Source: Phallusia fumigata | Lineage: Eukaryota; Chordata; Ascidiacea; Phlebobranchia; Ascidiidae | Length of the DNA stretch: 64,000 nt | Reading direction: 5' to 3' | Assembly (NCBI GenBank): GCA_008931825.1 | Contig: QXVZ01023530.1 | Coordinates: forward strand, 1-64,000 | In this document: positions 39,045-49,400 of the stretch, piece after piece | Position numbering within the stretch: position 1 is the first letter of the stretch | How the letters are laid out: every line of letters starts with the position of its first letter | The notes under the pieces: generated by a model | Databases searched by the model: none | Seen by the model: only the letters and a program-made list of their open reading frames with translations | What the model was told of the DNA's origin: nothing | Position numbers and translations under genes: made by a program

Positions 39045-41782
39045 AAATATTTTGCGATGCGATCAACATCGACGACGGCTCCTTCGAACCCGACCAAGAT
39101 CAATTCGTGGTAGGCGAGGATGTGACGTATACATGTGACGACGGGTTTAAACTTGAAGGGGAAAAAACATTGGTGTGTCAAGCTGATGGACAGTTCGACG
39201 AAGCCGCACCAGAATGCGTCCGTAAGTTTTGTAGAAAATCTAACATCAGTGGGGTGAACCAACGGCGCCGATTTTGAAACGTTGGTACATTAGAATTTGA
39301 ATTCATTGATAGAAAGGAATACATCATAATCAATAATCGTTCAATTAACGTTAAGCTAAGAACTTTTTATTACGCCTTTTCAAAGTTACTGTGGTGCTCT
39401 TGATGCTCCAAGCACGTGGTTTTTTTGACCAATGGTGTGTGTCTAAGACCGCCTAACAATCAGATAAATCTAAACAAGTTTATAGGTTTCAAAGTATTCA
39501 TTCTGTTTCATATTTTCAGCAATCCAGTGCGAATTTCCCGGCGGCATTGACAATGGTTCGACTGATTCCGACGATGATTTGTATGACATCGGCGCTACTG
39601 TCACTTACAACTGTGACGACGGATTTCTTCTGCAAGGGGAAGGGGAACTCACTTGCCAAGACGACGGGGAATTCACACCTGACCGACCTTCATGTGAACG
39701 TGAGTGATGATATTTAGTTGCTTCACATTAACAGAAATGTGGTGGTTTTACTTGTCATTCAATATATAGTTTGTTGTAGTATGTTGCTAGATCTAAAACA
39801 GGATATAAAAGGACGCATTTAAACTAATAACAACATCAACATTTATTTCTAAAACTAATTAATGTGGAACAAGCAGTTTTTTTCTCTGGGGAACGTTTTA
39901 TAGTTTTAAATAACTAAGTTCGTAATCTTGTTTTTAAATATTTTCTATGTTTTTTTCCTATAACAGTTTTGGTTTGGCAAAATATTTCCCCAGTTTGGTT
40001 TAAATATTAAAAAATGATTTCTGTGTTTCAGCCATTTGCCCAAAACCTAGCGATCCCAAGAACGGCTACATCAAAGGAAAGCGTTCCGTCTATCGTCCAA
40101 ATGACAAAATCTGGTTCATCTGCAACACAGGTTTTGCTCCAAGCGGCAAAAAAGATCTGACTTGTTTGAAAAACGGCCACTGGAATGGAAAATTCCCCAC
40201 TTGTGTACCATCAGGTGTGTTGAAAATACAACTACATCAAGGACAGTTAGGCATGCGTTAGGAAAGCAAATAACCTGGACCGTGTGAACCAATCTTGTTT
40301 AACATCAAACATAGAGCTTGTACGTTTTAAATCGTTGCAATTCTTGTCACGTATTGATCACTTAACACAACTACAGCTTTAAGGATGCTAAAATCTGGTG
40401 CTTTGCTGTCTGCAATCATAAAAGTTTTACAAACAAATTACCAATGAAACTGGCTTACGCTTACAAAATAAATTGCAATCGACAACATCTCTGTTTTTCT
40501 AAACTTTTATGTTTTATTCAGGATGTCCAAAACCATCAGACCCCGCGAACGGCTACATCAAGGGAAAACGCCCAACTTACAAAGCTGGCAACAAAATCTG
40601 GTTCATCTGCAACACTGGTTTTACTCCAAGTGGCAAAAAAGATTTGACCTGTTTAGGAAACGGCCACTGGAATGGAAAATTCCCTACATGTGTCCCAGGT
40701 TTGTTAAAAAACAACTAAAATTTTACCTGAGTGAAAGAAAACATCCTCGTCCAGTTTATTAATCATTCCTTCATAAAAAAACATTTTGTCAGTCCCTTGT
40801 ATATAGGCGTCTTTGTTTTCTATGTTTTTGGATTTAAGTGTTGAGTTGAGTTTAGTGAATAATATTTTGACGAACTTTTACCGGTAATCGCTTAAACCCC
40901 GGTTTTTATCCGAAAATATTTAGTTTTCCGTGTGAACAGGGCTGTAATCTAAAGCTAAACGAGAAAGGTTGATGGGGAACAAACACATAATATCAATGCA
41001 AAGAGAGTGCTTAATAAATAAAAACGAAACAGTTGTGGTATTGTTTTTGTGTTTGCTTGCCTGCGAAAACGTGGAATAATGAACACACTTGTTCCGGCTA
41101 AGATTTGATGTGAATTGCAACTTTTGGACTTAAATTTTACTCTTTATTCAGTTTGTCAAAAACCATCGGACCCCAAGAACGGCTACATCAAGGGAAAACG
41201 TTCAGTTTACAAACCTGGCAACAAAATCTGGTTCATCTGCAAAACTGGTTTCGCTCCAAGCGGCAAAAAAGATCTGACTTGTTCGCAAACTGGTTGGAAC
41301 GGGAATTTCCCAACCTGTGACGCAGTTTGTATGTAAAAGTTTTAACGTATCAGACAACTGCCGGGTGAAAGGCATTTATAGTTTAAATAGAAATTAATTA
41401 GGAATACCCGATCACATCTTTCATTGTTTGTTTCAATTTTATATTTAGTCACAGGATTCGAGGCATAATTTGTGTTTCAGCTGTCCGCGGTTGCAAGGCG
41501 CCACCAACTGTCTCGAGGGCCAGTTACACGCCGCGTCACTCCGAGTACAACCTCGGTACCAAAGTGACGTACAAGTGTTATCGTAACTACGTCATGGTCG
41601 GGGATGATGACATCACGTGTGGAAAGGGAGGCAAGTGGGCCCCAAGTGGACAGAAGTGCGTGTACACTTACTCATGCGCAGACAGATGCTACAAATATGT
41701 GAAGGGTGCCCGATGTCAATGCGACATTAACTGCAAACGACACGGAAACTGCTGCAGAAATTTCTACAGTCGTTGTCATTAA
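39045..41782 (+). CDS. Six-CCP protein with C-terminal somatomedin B domain (5' partial)
   Basis: Six exons, each one sushi/CCP domain, all with phase 1 boundaries: 39045-39221, 39520-39699, 40032-40214, 40522-40698, 41152-41328, 41481-41782. Every CCP has four cysteines and a C-terminal W or equivalent before the last Cys. CCPs 3-5 are almost identical (KPSDP, NGYIKGKR, KIWFIC, PSGKKDLTC), a recent triplication. The last exon carries CCP 6 and then an eight-cysteine somatomedin B domain (SCADRC, GARCQCDINCKRHGNCC, final SRC) before the TAA. Somatomedin B modules, as in vitronectin and PRG4, bind PAI-1 or matrix partners; CCPs mediate binding in complement and adhesion proteins. No TM segment follows, so it is probably secreted. 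The start codon and signal peptide are not present, probably lost at the join at 38892. A 3' UTR intron is likely (donor at 41784, acceptor before 41942). Confidence 0.9.
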
Positions 41783-42031
41783 GGTAAAGAGCGATATACC
41801 TGTTAAGCGGCGGTTATTATTACGTACACTGAAAATCTTTTACACTGGTTTATCAATGCAACAGCCCTAGCAACGGTTTCTATACAATTGTCCTCCACTC
41901 TATTTATACTCCACCTAACCACAATTATGTTTGTATTGCAGACAACACTTGTATTGTGGATCGGCTGAACCGACTAACTAACCTGGAATGTTATTCTTGC
42001 TCATAATCTGATGATTGTTGTTGTACTCGTG

Positions 42032-42037
42032 AATAAA
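42032..42037 (+). promoter_or_regulatory. Candidate polyadenylation signal of the CCP-SMB gene
   Basis: AATAAA downstream of the stop at 41782, inside the presumed last 3' UTR exon that begins at 41942 after a TATTGCAG acceptor. Confidence 0.5.
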
Positions 42038-42059
42038 ACAACCTTTCACAAAAATGTTT

Positions 42060-43259
42060 TATGCATCTGAACATCACAAGGCAATGAATTAGTGAAAAAA
42101 ATAGTCTTCTTTTCAAAAGCAGATTTAAAATACGTCCATTAACCACGCCGGTTAAAGATTCTTGGCGTACAAACAAACAAACAAAAAAATGTTTTGACAG
42201 TTTGTGAAACAAAAAAATTTAGGGGCCTGACCCCTACAGAGACACGGGTCTAATAAAACTTTGAGGGGTTGGGGGAAAATGTTTGGCGGGCTTTTTTAGA
42301 TGGCGTCTCTGTCGAGCTGATGCAAATTGTAACTACATGTTTTTAGAACAATATTAGGTAAGGTAAGGCTGTGCGGAAGATATTGAAAGACGTTACGCCA
42401 ATGGTGCTAGAAAATAAAACGGCAGTTTTAGCTTTTCACGTGGCCTCTTTTACCCCCGGACCCCCGTCTCTCCGTTCCACTAAATTCGGACCTAAAACGA
42501 ACTACAAAAGAATAAAATCTGGATACGGTTGAACTCACCCCGAAGTCTACATTGTTATGCATGACTGATCACAGCTACAGCAGGTTCAACGAAAAAGTTT
42601 CACTTTTTAGTTTTTTTCCATTGCGGTAAAAATGTATTTTGAACAAGTTTCGTAGTACAAACGACGCTATACGAATATTTTGTTACTTTTTAAGCAGAAA
42701 ATATTTTGAAACCAAATCACAAACTTTTTTAAGCAGAAAATATTTTAAAACCAAATCACAAATTTTGGTCATTAGTTATTACTTAGATGGAGGATGATTA
42801 AGTGATATTATAGTAAGATTGTGAATTCTGATCTGTTCTGTTCAACTATTTCAATAAATGATAGCATTGTATCACCAAGCAGTAAGTGAATGCAGATTGT
42901 AAAAATGTTATGGGGTACACTACACATACGGTACAAGTACACCTACAACTTAGGTTTGTTTTAGAAACAAGATTGTTCCTTCAGTAAATAATGTGTTACA
43001 CCTATATTGAGAATGAGTTTTAATGTGCACAATGTGTACTTTTGACATGCTTTTCAATTTTGAAACAGCCTATGAGCAACTTTATGCTGATTTTTAAAAA
43101 CTTGTGGCATGCAGGTTAAAATACCAAGTCTATCACTAATTCTTGCCAGTTTGCTACACCCATCCTATGTGCACAAGATAAATTCCATGTTGTGCAGGAA
43201 CTATAAACATAAAGTTGAGTAAAAAAGGTTTATTATGGTGTTTATTGGGTGAAGAAAAT
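42060..43259. other. Intergenic, CCP-SMB gene to COPS8
   Basis: No gene is supported. It contains a roughly 39-bp tandem repeat at 42685-42762 and otherwise AT-rich sequence leading into the COPS8 leader. Confidence 0.45.
42685..42762. repeat. 39-bp tandem repeat, two copies
   Basis: Two adjacent copies share TTTTAAGCAGAAAATATTTT and AAACCAAATCACAAA, differing at a few positions. It looks like a simple local duplication. Confidence 0.8.
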
Positions 43260-44344
43260 ATGGAAAGTAACGTGGTAACAGAAATTCCATCAGAGGTTGC
43301 TCTAAACCGACTTGCTATTCTTGAAAACCAAGAACTTGAATCTCCAAAGGGTGTTCTGTCTGCTGAACTGTATTGTGAACTTCTTGCTTTGTATCTACTC
43401 ACTAATGATCTCGCCAATACAAAGTTCTTGTGGAAACGAATTCCTGGAGATGTAAAGTCTGATACTGCTGAGTTAAAAGCTGTCTGGGAGGTTGGAAAAA
43501 TGGCATGGAAGCACGATTATGCTGGTAAATAACATACCTTGCAATTAGTTAACGTTATGCTGAAGTTTATGTGAGTGTACATTTTTGTGGTCTAAGTTGT
43601 CTTTTTAATGTAAATTTTTGTCAGCATTTCAAATGTCATTTATCTCTGGACTTTTGTTTGTATCGTTCATTATATATTGGCAGGAGTGCATGCTGCCATA
43701 GACTCGTATGATTGGTCGGAGCAGTGCAGGAGGATTATGATCCAGCACAAGGAAAACTTAAGGGAGGATAGCCTCAACTTGATCGCTGGAAGTTATTCAT
43801 CTGTGAAAATAACGTATCTTGCGCAAGTATTGGGTATGTTGGGTAGAAATGCTTAGAAGTCATTTTGAATTGTAAGGTGTGCTTGTAACTTTTTATAATG
43901 CACTAACCACTAACCTGTGGCAAGTTGTGCAAACATTTTTGTCACATAAACTAATACAGCCATAAATATTGATGCCATGCTTTTCTAAATTTCTGTGAAT
44001 AAGGTAAGACTAAATTAGTAATAATACCAACCAGCTACTAGTTTTACTGTCCTTTGGAAAAAAAAAACTTCAATTGTTTTTTTTTTGTAATCAAAGTCAG
44101 TTAAAAATCCGTTTAGTTTTTAATTTGGTTTTCATGCAAATAAGACACACATAATAAAAAATTTTTTAACATAGGTTTGGACCAAATCACTGCTCTAGAA
44201 CTGGTTAAAAACAGAGGTTGGGTTTTTGTTGAGGGAGCAGAAGTTGTGAAACCCAAACAAACAAAACAAGTTATGGACTGCAAGCAAAAGAATGAGGAAC
44301 ATTTGGAGAGACTCACACAATACATTTTGTTCTTGGAAACATAA
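43260..44344 (+). CDS. COPS8: COP9 signalosome complex subunit 8
   Basis: Three exons: 43260-43524, 43684-43833, 44175-44344, phases matching, 194 residues (human 209). The N-terminus has ENQELESPKGVLSAELYCEL followed by LLALYLLTNDLANTKFLWKR, IPGDVKSDTAELKAVWEVG and AWKHDYAG, matching CSN8. The middle exon has HAAIDSYDWSEQCRRIM, and the last has LDQITALELVKNRGWVFVEG and a terminal helix ending YILFLET. CSN8 is the small PCI subunit of the COP9 signalosome, which removes NEDD8 from cullin-RING ligases. ATG 43260 is chosen because it begins just before the conserved region; an earlier in-frame GTG is not needed. The gene is convergent with MED11, only 148 bases between stop codons. Confidence 0.95.
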
Positions 44345-44492
44345 CACATGTAATGAAGGTTGATTTTATCATTTTGTCCATATTGCAGTTCTTGTAATCC
44401 TCACACCCAAACAATGTTCCAAGGACTTGATTTGGTTAAAATATTCTGCTCAAAATATTTTTTTTCGCTGTCATACGGCCCATCTTGTTGCG

Positions 44493-45608
44493 TCATGTTG
44501 TTGATTTTGTGCTACAAGTTGCCACCATCTCGGTTACTTGCAGTGAAATTTGTGCGATTGCTTCGTGAAAGAGTTGTGCTTTTTTACGAGCAGCATAACA
44601 CGACCCTTCGTGTTGATAGTTGGTTGCCACCTGAAAATATGAATTATCAACAGTATTATTGTGAGTTTAGATACCACAGCATAGCTGTTTGTGTTTCATT
44701 TACAAAACATTAGCAATGTCGACCTCCGCTATGAAGTTCAATGGTTTGTATCAACTATCAAAATTGAGTTGCAAAACAAATAAATGGAAACAATAATTGT
44801 CAAAAATTGCCTGCAAATTACTCTTTCACCAAAAGTAAATAGAATGTAACAGTTGCTTACCTGGGTGAGATAATTGATTTGTGTTACAAGTTCCATTTCT
44901 GCTTCATCCAAACTTTGCAAAAATGTTGAAGTATGTTTATCCAAGTTTCGGTCAGTCGGTTTGTCTTTAGATAACTCTTGCATAGTTAATCCTAGATGAA
45001 AAATATGAATTTGTGTTACAATCAAAACATTGCACCAGGTTTTTTCATGTCATGACATATTCATTTCATTACTTATGACTCCGATGTTAGAATGTTGTTA
45101 CATTTAGGTCATAATAGTTTGTATCTCAAGTTTAGTTAAGGACAGAGCACAGCAGATGCAATGTTTAAACTAAAGTGAGTTTAAACATTATCCCCAAAAA
45201 ACATTGGTAGGACATTTGTTATGCAGCGAAAACACTTGGCATCAGTTTTACTCATTAAATATATGAGTACAAGCAAATTCCTCAATTACACTATTTGACT
45301 GTAATGTGTAACATTAGATAGTTTTGATGGATTGTAGTTTCCTGTATCTACTATGGAGGTAAGGTGATCTTTTGTGTAAAACCTGAAATGTTCGCTAACC
45401 ACAATTGTAAACCACTTCATAATGTAATTTGGTAGCAGTCATAGTCACATATACTTAGATGACTAAAAAACATTTGTCATGTTGGGTGACACAATGTCAA
45501 GCTTTAAACATTACCTGCGCTATGTATAGCACTAACTATTTTCTTTTCAATATCTTCCAGTTTTTTCACTCTATTTTCAACACTTTCAACATGGTGCGGT
45601 GTGGACAT
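44493..45608 (-). CDS. MED11: Mediator complex subunit 11
   Basis: Three exons on the minus strand: 45608-45515, 44991-44861, 44630-44493, phases matching, 120 residues (human 117). Exon 1 reads MSTPHHVESVENRVKKLEDI then EKKIVSAIHSAG. Exon 2 has QELSKDKPTDRNLDKHTSTF and ends INYLTQ, the hallmark of MED11. Exon 3 begins VATNYQHEGSCYAARKKAQL and ends in the terminal helix. MED11 pairs with MED22 in the Mediator head and contacts TFIIH. The long plus-strand reading frame at 44360-44713 is only the shadow of exon 3 and is not a gene. Confidence 0.92.
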
Positions 45609-46369
45609 AGTTGTTTGCTGTAAAACTGGTGTCTACGAAAAGCTGCAAAGGTAATAAAGCACTTTATAACTGTGTTTTCCCCCTAAGGAACCGGGAATAA
45701 TTTAGGGCAAGTTAGTTTGTCTATACGTGGATTAAAATCTCAAAAACAAAACAAAATTGCGACTTTATCGCTTCGCTGCACATCATACGTTGCGCTTCAT
45801 TGGATTCCGTTATTCATGACCAGTGTTTCTTTACTACAAAATAAATTTCATGTTTAAAACTCCTGGAGAAAATCTCTAAGTATTACATTAAGTTAGGTAT
45901 TTGGCCCCCCTCAAAATTTTTGGCTGGCTACGCTATTGTTGGAAAGCTTTATGTATATTTGGGTTTCACAAGAAATCTGTTTGAATCGGATAATCTGCAA
46001 ATTTCTTTCGCGGATCTTTTGATATTTTTCTGCAAATCAAGGGACTGTGGCCACGTAAACGTTTCTTATATCCACATGATCCACTGCGATTACATCCACA
46101 ACTTCCCTTGGTTCACCTTCTATGGAAAACGTTCCATCTCAAATTTCAACACTCTGCATTGAAGTCGTCTGAACAACCGCAAAACCATTCACAAATTTAT
46201 TTTTGTTAAAAAACTAATTTGGTAAAATTTTACTTGGGGTAACAGGCTAATTAACGTACAAACTTAAACTTTGCATCAGTTTGTTTTACTTTCTACAGTA
46301 AGAGAAAGAAATCCCTGCTTGTGTAAATATACACTTCCGTATTTTGCATGTAGGAACTGCACAACTCCG
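45609..46369. other. Intergenic, MED11 to the 13-CCP gene
   Basis: No gene is supported. The 80-codon frame at 45920 has no features. The stretch carries the divergent promoters of MED11 (minus) and the CCP gene (plus). Confidence 0.45.
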
Positions 46370-46378
46370 TATATAAAG
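46370..46378 (+). promoter_or_regulatory. TATA box of the 13-CCP gene
   Basis: TATATAAAG lies 35 bases before the first ATG at 46405. With the usual spacing of about 30 bases, transcription would start nearly at the ATG, so the leader is very short, or translation begins at the second in-frame ATG at 46417. Confidence 0.65.
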
Positions 46379-46404
46379 GTGGACGAGGTTGATTAGCGGC
46401 AAAA

Positions 46405-49400
46405 ATGAAAAGTACGATGAAGAGTTTAACGTTTCCCGTTTTGCTGATGCTTGTCGCAAACGCTGTCGGATACAGTAAGTAACATTTTGTTTGCTTGCTG
46501 GTGAAAAGTTTGTGTTGACGTTTATAACAAATTGTCTGAAAAACTGTTTCAAAACAAAACAGGACCTTGCGGTAAAAACATGCAGATTAGTACAACAACG
46601 AAGAAATATAACTGAGTTTGTAAATTTCAAATAACCTACAGAAACAATGGTTGGCTGCCGAAAACTCGCCATCAACTTACAGATGATCACGGGCGCAATA
46701 AGGATTAGTTCCAGCCTGTCTACAACTCGCATTCTTCAGTTTGTAACCATTTTTGATGTTAGTTTGCAGCAGACCAGGACGGCCCAACAATGGTCATTTG
46801 GAAAACGACAGACGGTTTTCGTTTATTGGCAGCAAAATGCAAATCAAGTGCAACAAAGGTTACGCAGTTCCATATCGATCCCCGACCGTTCTAACATGTA
46901 TAACTGTATTTTGGAGTCCCCGACACACGCCAGACTGCCATCGTAAGTTAAATGCCAAGTTTTTCCTCTATAACACTTCCTTTGTTGAACATTCACAAGA
47001 TGACCGTAGGAACAAAATAAATGCTAAAAAATGCAAATAATTTTTGCCATCGTAAGTAGATTTTTACATTAATACATTTCGTTGATTAATAGTTTGCTGC
47101 CAAAGGAAATAAATTAGCACTGCAAAAAGGCAATTAATTTTAAGGCACATACTCGTCGGTAACACGACACTTTCAGGGACTTGTCCAAAACCTCGAGCTC
47201 CTGTGGACGGTTCGGTGAAAAACTCACAAAGTGTTTACCAGGACAAGCAATGGTCGTGGTATATGTGCAACCCGGGGTTCAGACTCGACAAGGGGGCGAA
47301 AGACATTCAATGTTTAGATGGTAATTGGTCCCACGGCCCACCCTCGTGCGTTGGTAAGTTGCGCTTTATCGAAATGTCGCAATCTTATATCTCGCGTTGA
47401 TCTACACGCAATCTACCACCACGGTCGACTAAGCTTAGCCTGCATTGAACTTGTAAATTGACTTTGTTTAGCGGATTGCAGCAGACCATCAGGTCCCCTG
47501 TACGGGTATAATTCCCCTTACAAACTGCGCTATCTCCACGGTGAGAAGGTTTTCTTCGTCTGCCACGATGGCTACACGATCTTAAGCGGTAAAGCAAAGG
47601 AGAGTCAATGTGTCAGAGGAAAATGGACACAGACGGCACCAAACTGCGTCAACAAGAACGGTAAAAAAGATTTTGCAGCATCGTGAGAACGAACGTAATT
47701 TAATGATTGTTTTGCAGAAATCTGTCAAGCCCCCAAGGTCACCGACAACAACATGATTTTAAATCCAGCTGCAATCGCCTATCCTGCACATGCTGTTGTC
47801 CAAATACATTGTAAATCTGGATACGAAATAGTTTCAAAAACTACAAGATCAACTTGTTTAACGAGCGGAAACTGGACACCAATCTCAGGATATTGCAAAA
47901 GTTTGTAAACGTCGAAAAGTTTTCCTAGGTTATTTGGTCCGAGCAAGAATCCGATTAGGTTTTTAATTTTATGGGTCGAGGGCTGCAGGTAATTTTTTTT
48001 TTATTTTTGTGTTTTTTTTAAGTTGTTTGAACCAGGGACGATCCTGATCAGGTTTTTTATGTCTGTATATGGGTCGAGCACCTCAGTCCAGTTGACCATT
48101 TTTTGAACGCCACCGCGTAAGTTTAGCTTCACCTAGTGGTGATGTATTTTTAGCTTTACCTGGTGGTGATGTGTCTCGGGAACTTTGTTCTCTATTGGGT
48201 TATTTCCCTATTTCGTGAAACGGCCAGTAAAGAATAAACAGCGATAAAAAGAGTTGTGGACAATAAGCTAAATTTAATTAGAGAAAAGCATTTCACTTTG
48301 TTGGATCGTCATCACTATTGTTGCACACCCTCAAATGTGGCATTTGCGTAGGCCGCGCCTGGAAATTTTAATTTTCGGTTGTGGCTTTTTGGCAATGTTT
48401 TTTCTTACCTACACAACAATTTTCAATTTTGTGACGAAACAACTAATTAACGTAGAGTAATGTAGTTTCAATTATTGTTGCCCTTTGTGCGGTTGTAGCT
48501 TAAACACATATTTTATTTACACAGAAGAAATTTGTCCAACACCAATATTGCCAGTCAATGGTGGCTTCACCACAAATAAAAGTCCCTATGTTCTTGGGAC
48601 AATTCTTACATTTTTCTGGAACTTTGGATACAATTTAGTTGGTCAAGCATCTAGTTATTGTGGAAATGGTGGAAAATGGTCAGATTTTTTCCCGACATGC
48701 CAAGGTATGTCATATTCTAGGTGGTTCAATAAAGTATTCCTTTTATAAGGAACGTCTTTTATTTTTCACAACATTTTGCTTTGTATGGCCTAAGTTTTTG
48801 AAAATTGGTTGTGTAATATATTTTAAACACCCACATTGAAACAAACATAAAGTTCATTTAAAAGCGGAAAAGCTTGCACTACAAGGAAATAATATTTGAA
48901 ATAATTTTTCAGTGAAAACCTGCAGAAAACCCAAAGCTCCTATAAATGGATTTGTGAAATTGAACCTTGGGAAATACGTTGTGAACAGTCGTGCATGGTT
49001 TCAATGCAAAGTTGGTTACACCCTTGTTGGTAAACCAGGCATTACTTGCATGAATGGGGGAAAATGGTCAGATGAGGTGCCAAAGTGTATTGGTAGGTGA
49101 AAAGGTTAATACTATTTACAACATGTATCTGTTGGTTAAAAGCTAATTTCAAGTGTTTTAGCAATTGCAGCCAAACTACTGTTATTTGTAGCTCAATTTT
49201 TGGTCCAGTAAAGTTATTGGCACAGACTGAAACAAGAAAGTGTGCAAATAATTTTGAACATTACAGGATCTTGTCCAAACCCAAGTTCTATTCTGAATGG
49301 AGCTTTTTCCCCATTCTTAACCCACTACACTGTCGGAAGCAAATTATCATTTTCATGTAATTGTGGATTTAGGATAGTTGGAGCCATTGAGGTGGTTTGT

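Noticed and set aside
44360-44713. 117-codon plus-strand reading frame between COPS8 and MED11
   Set aside because: It is the antisense shadow of the last MED11 exon (44630-44493) and has no family resemblance.
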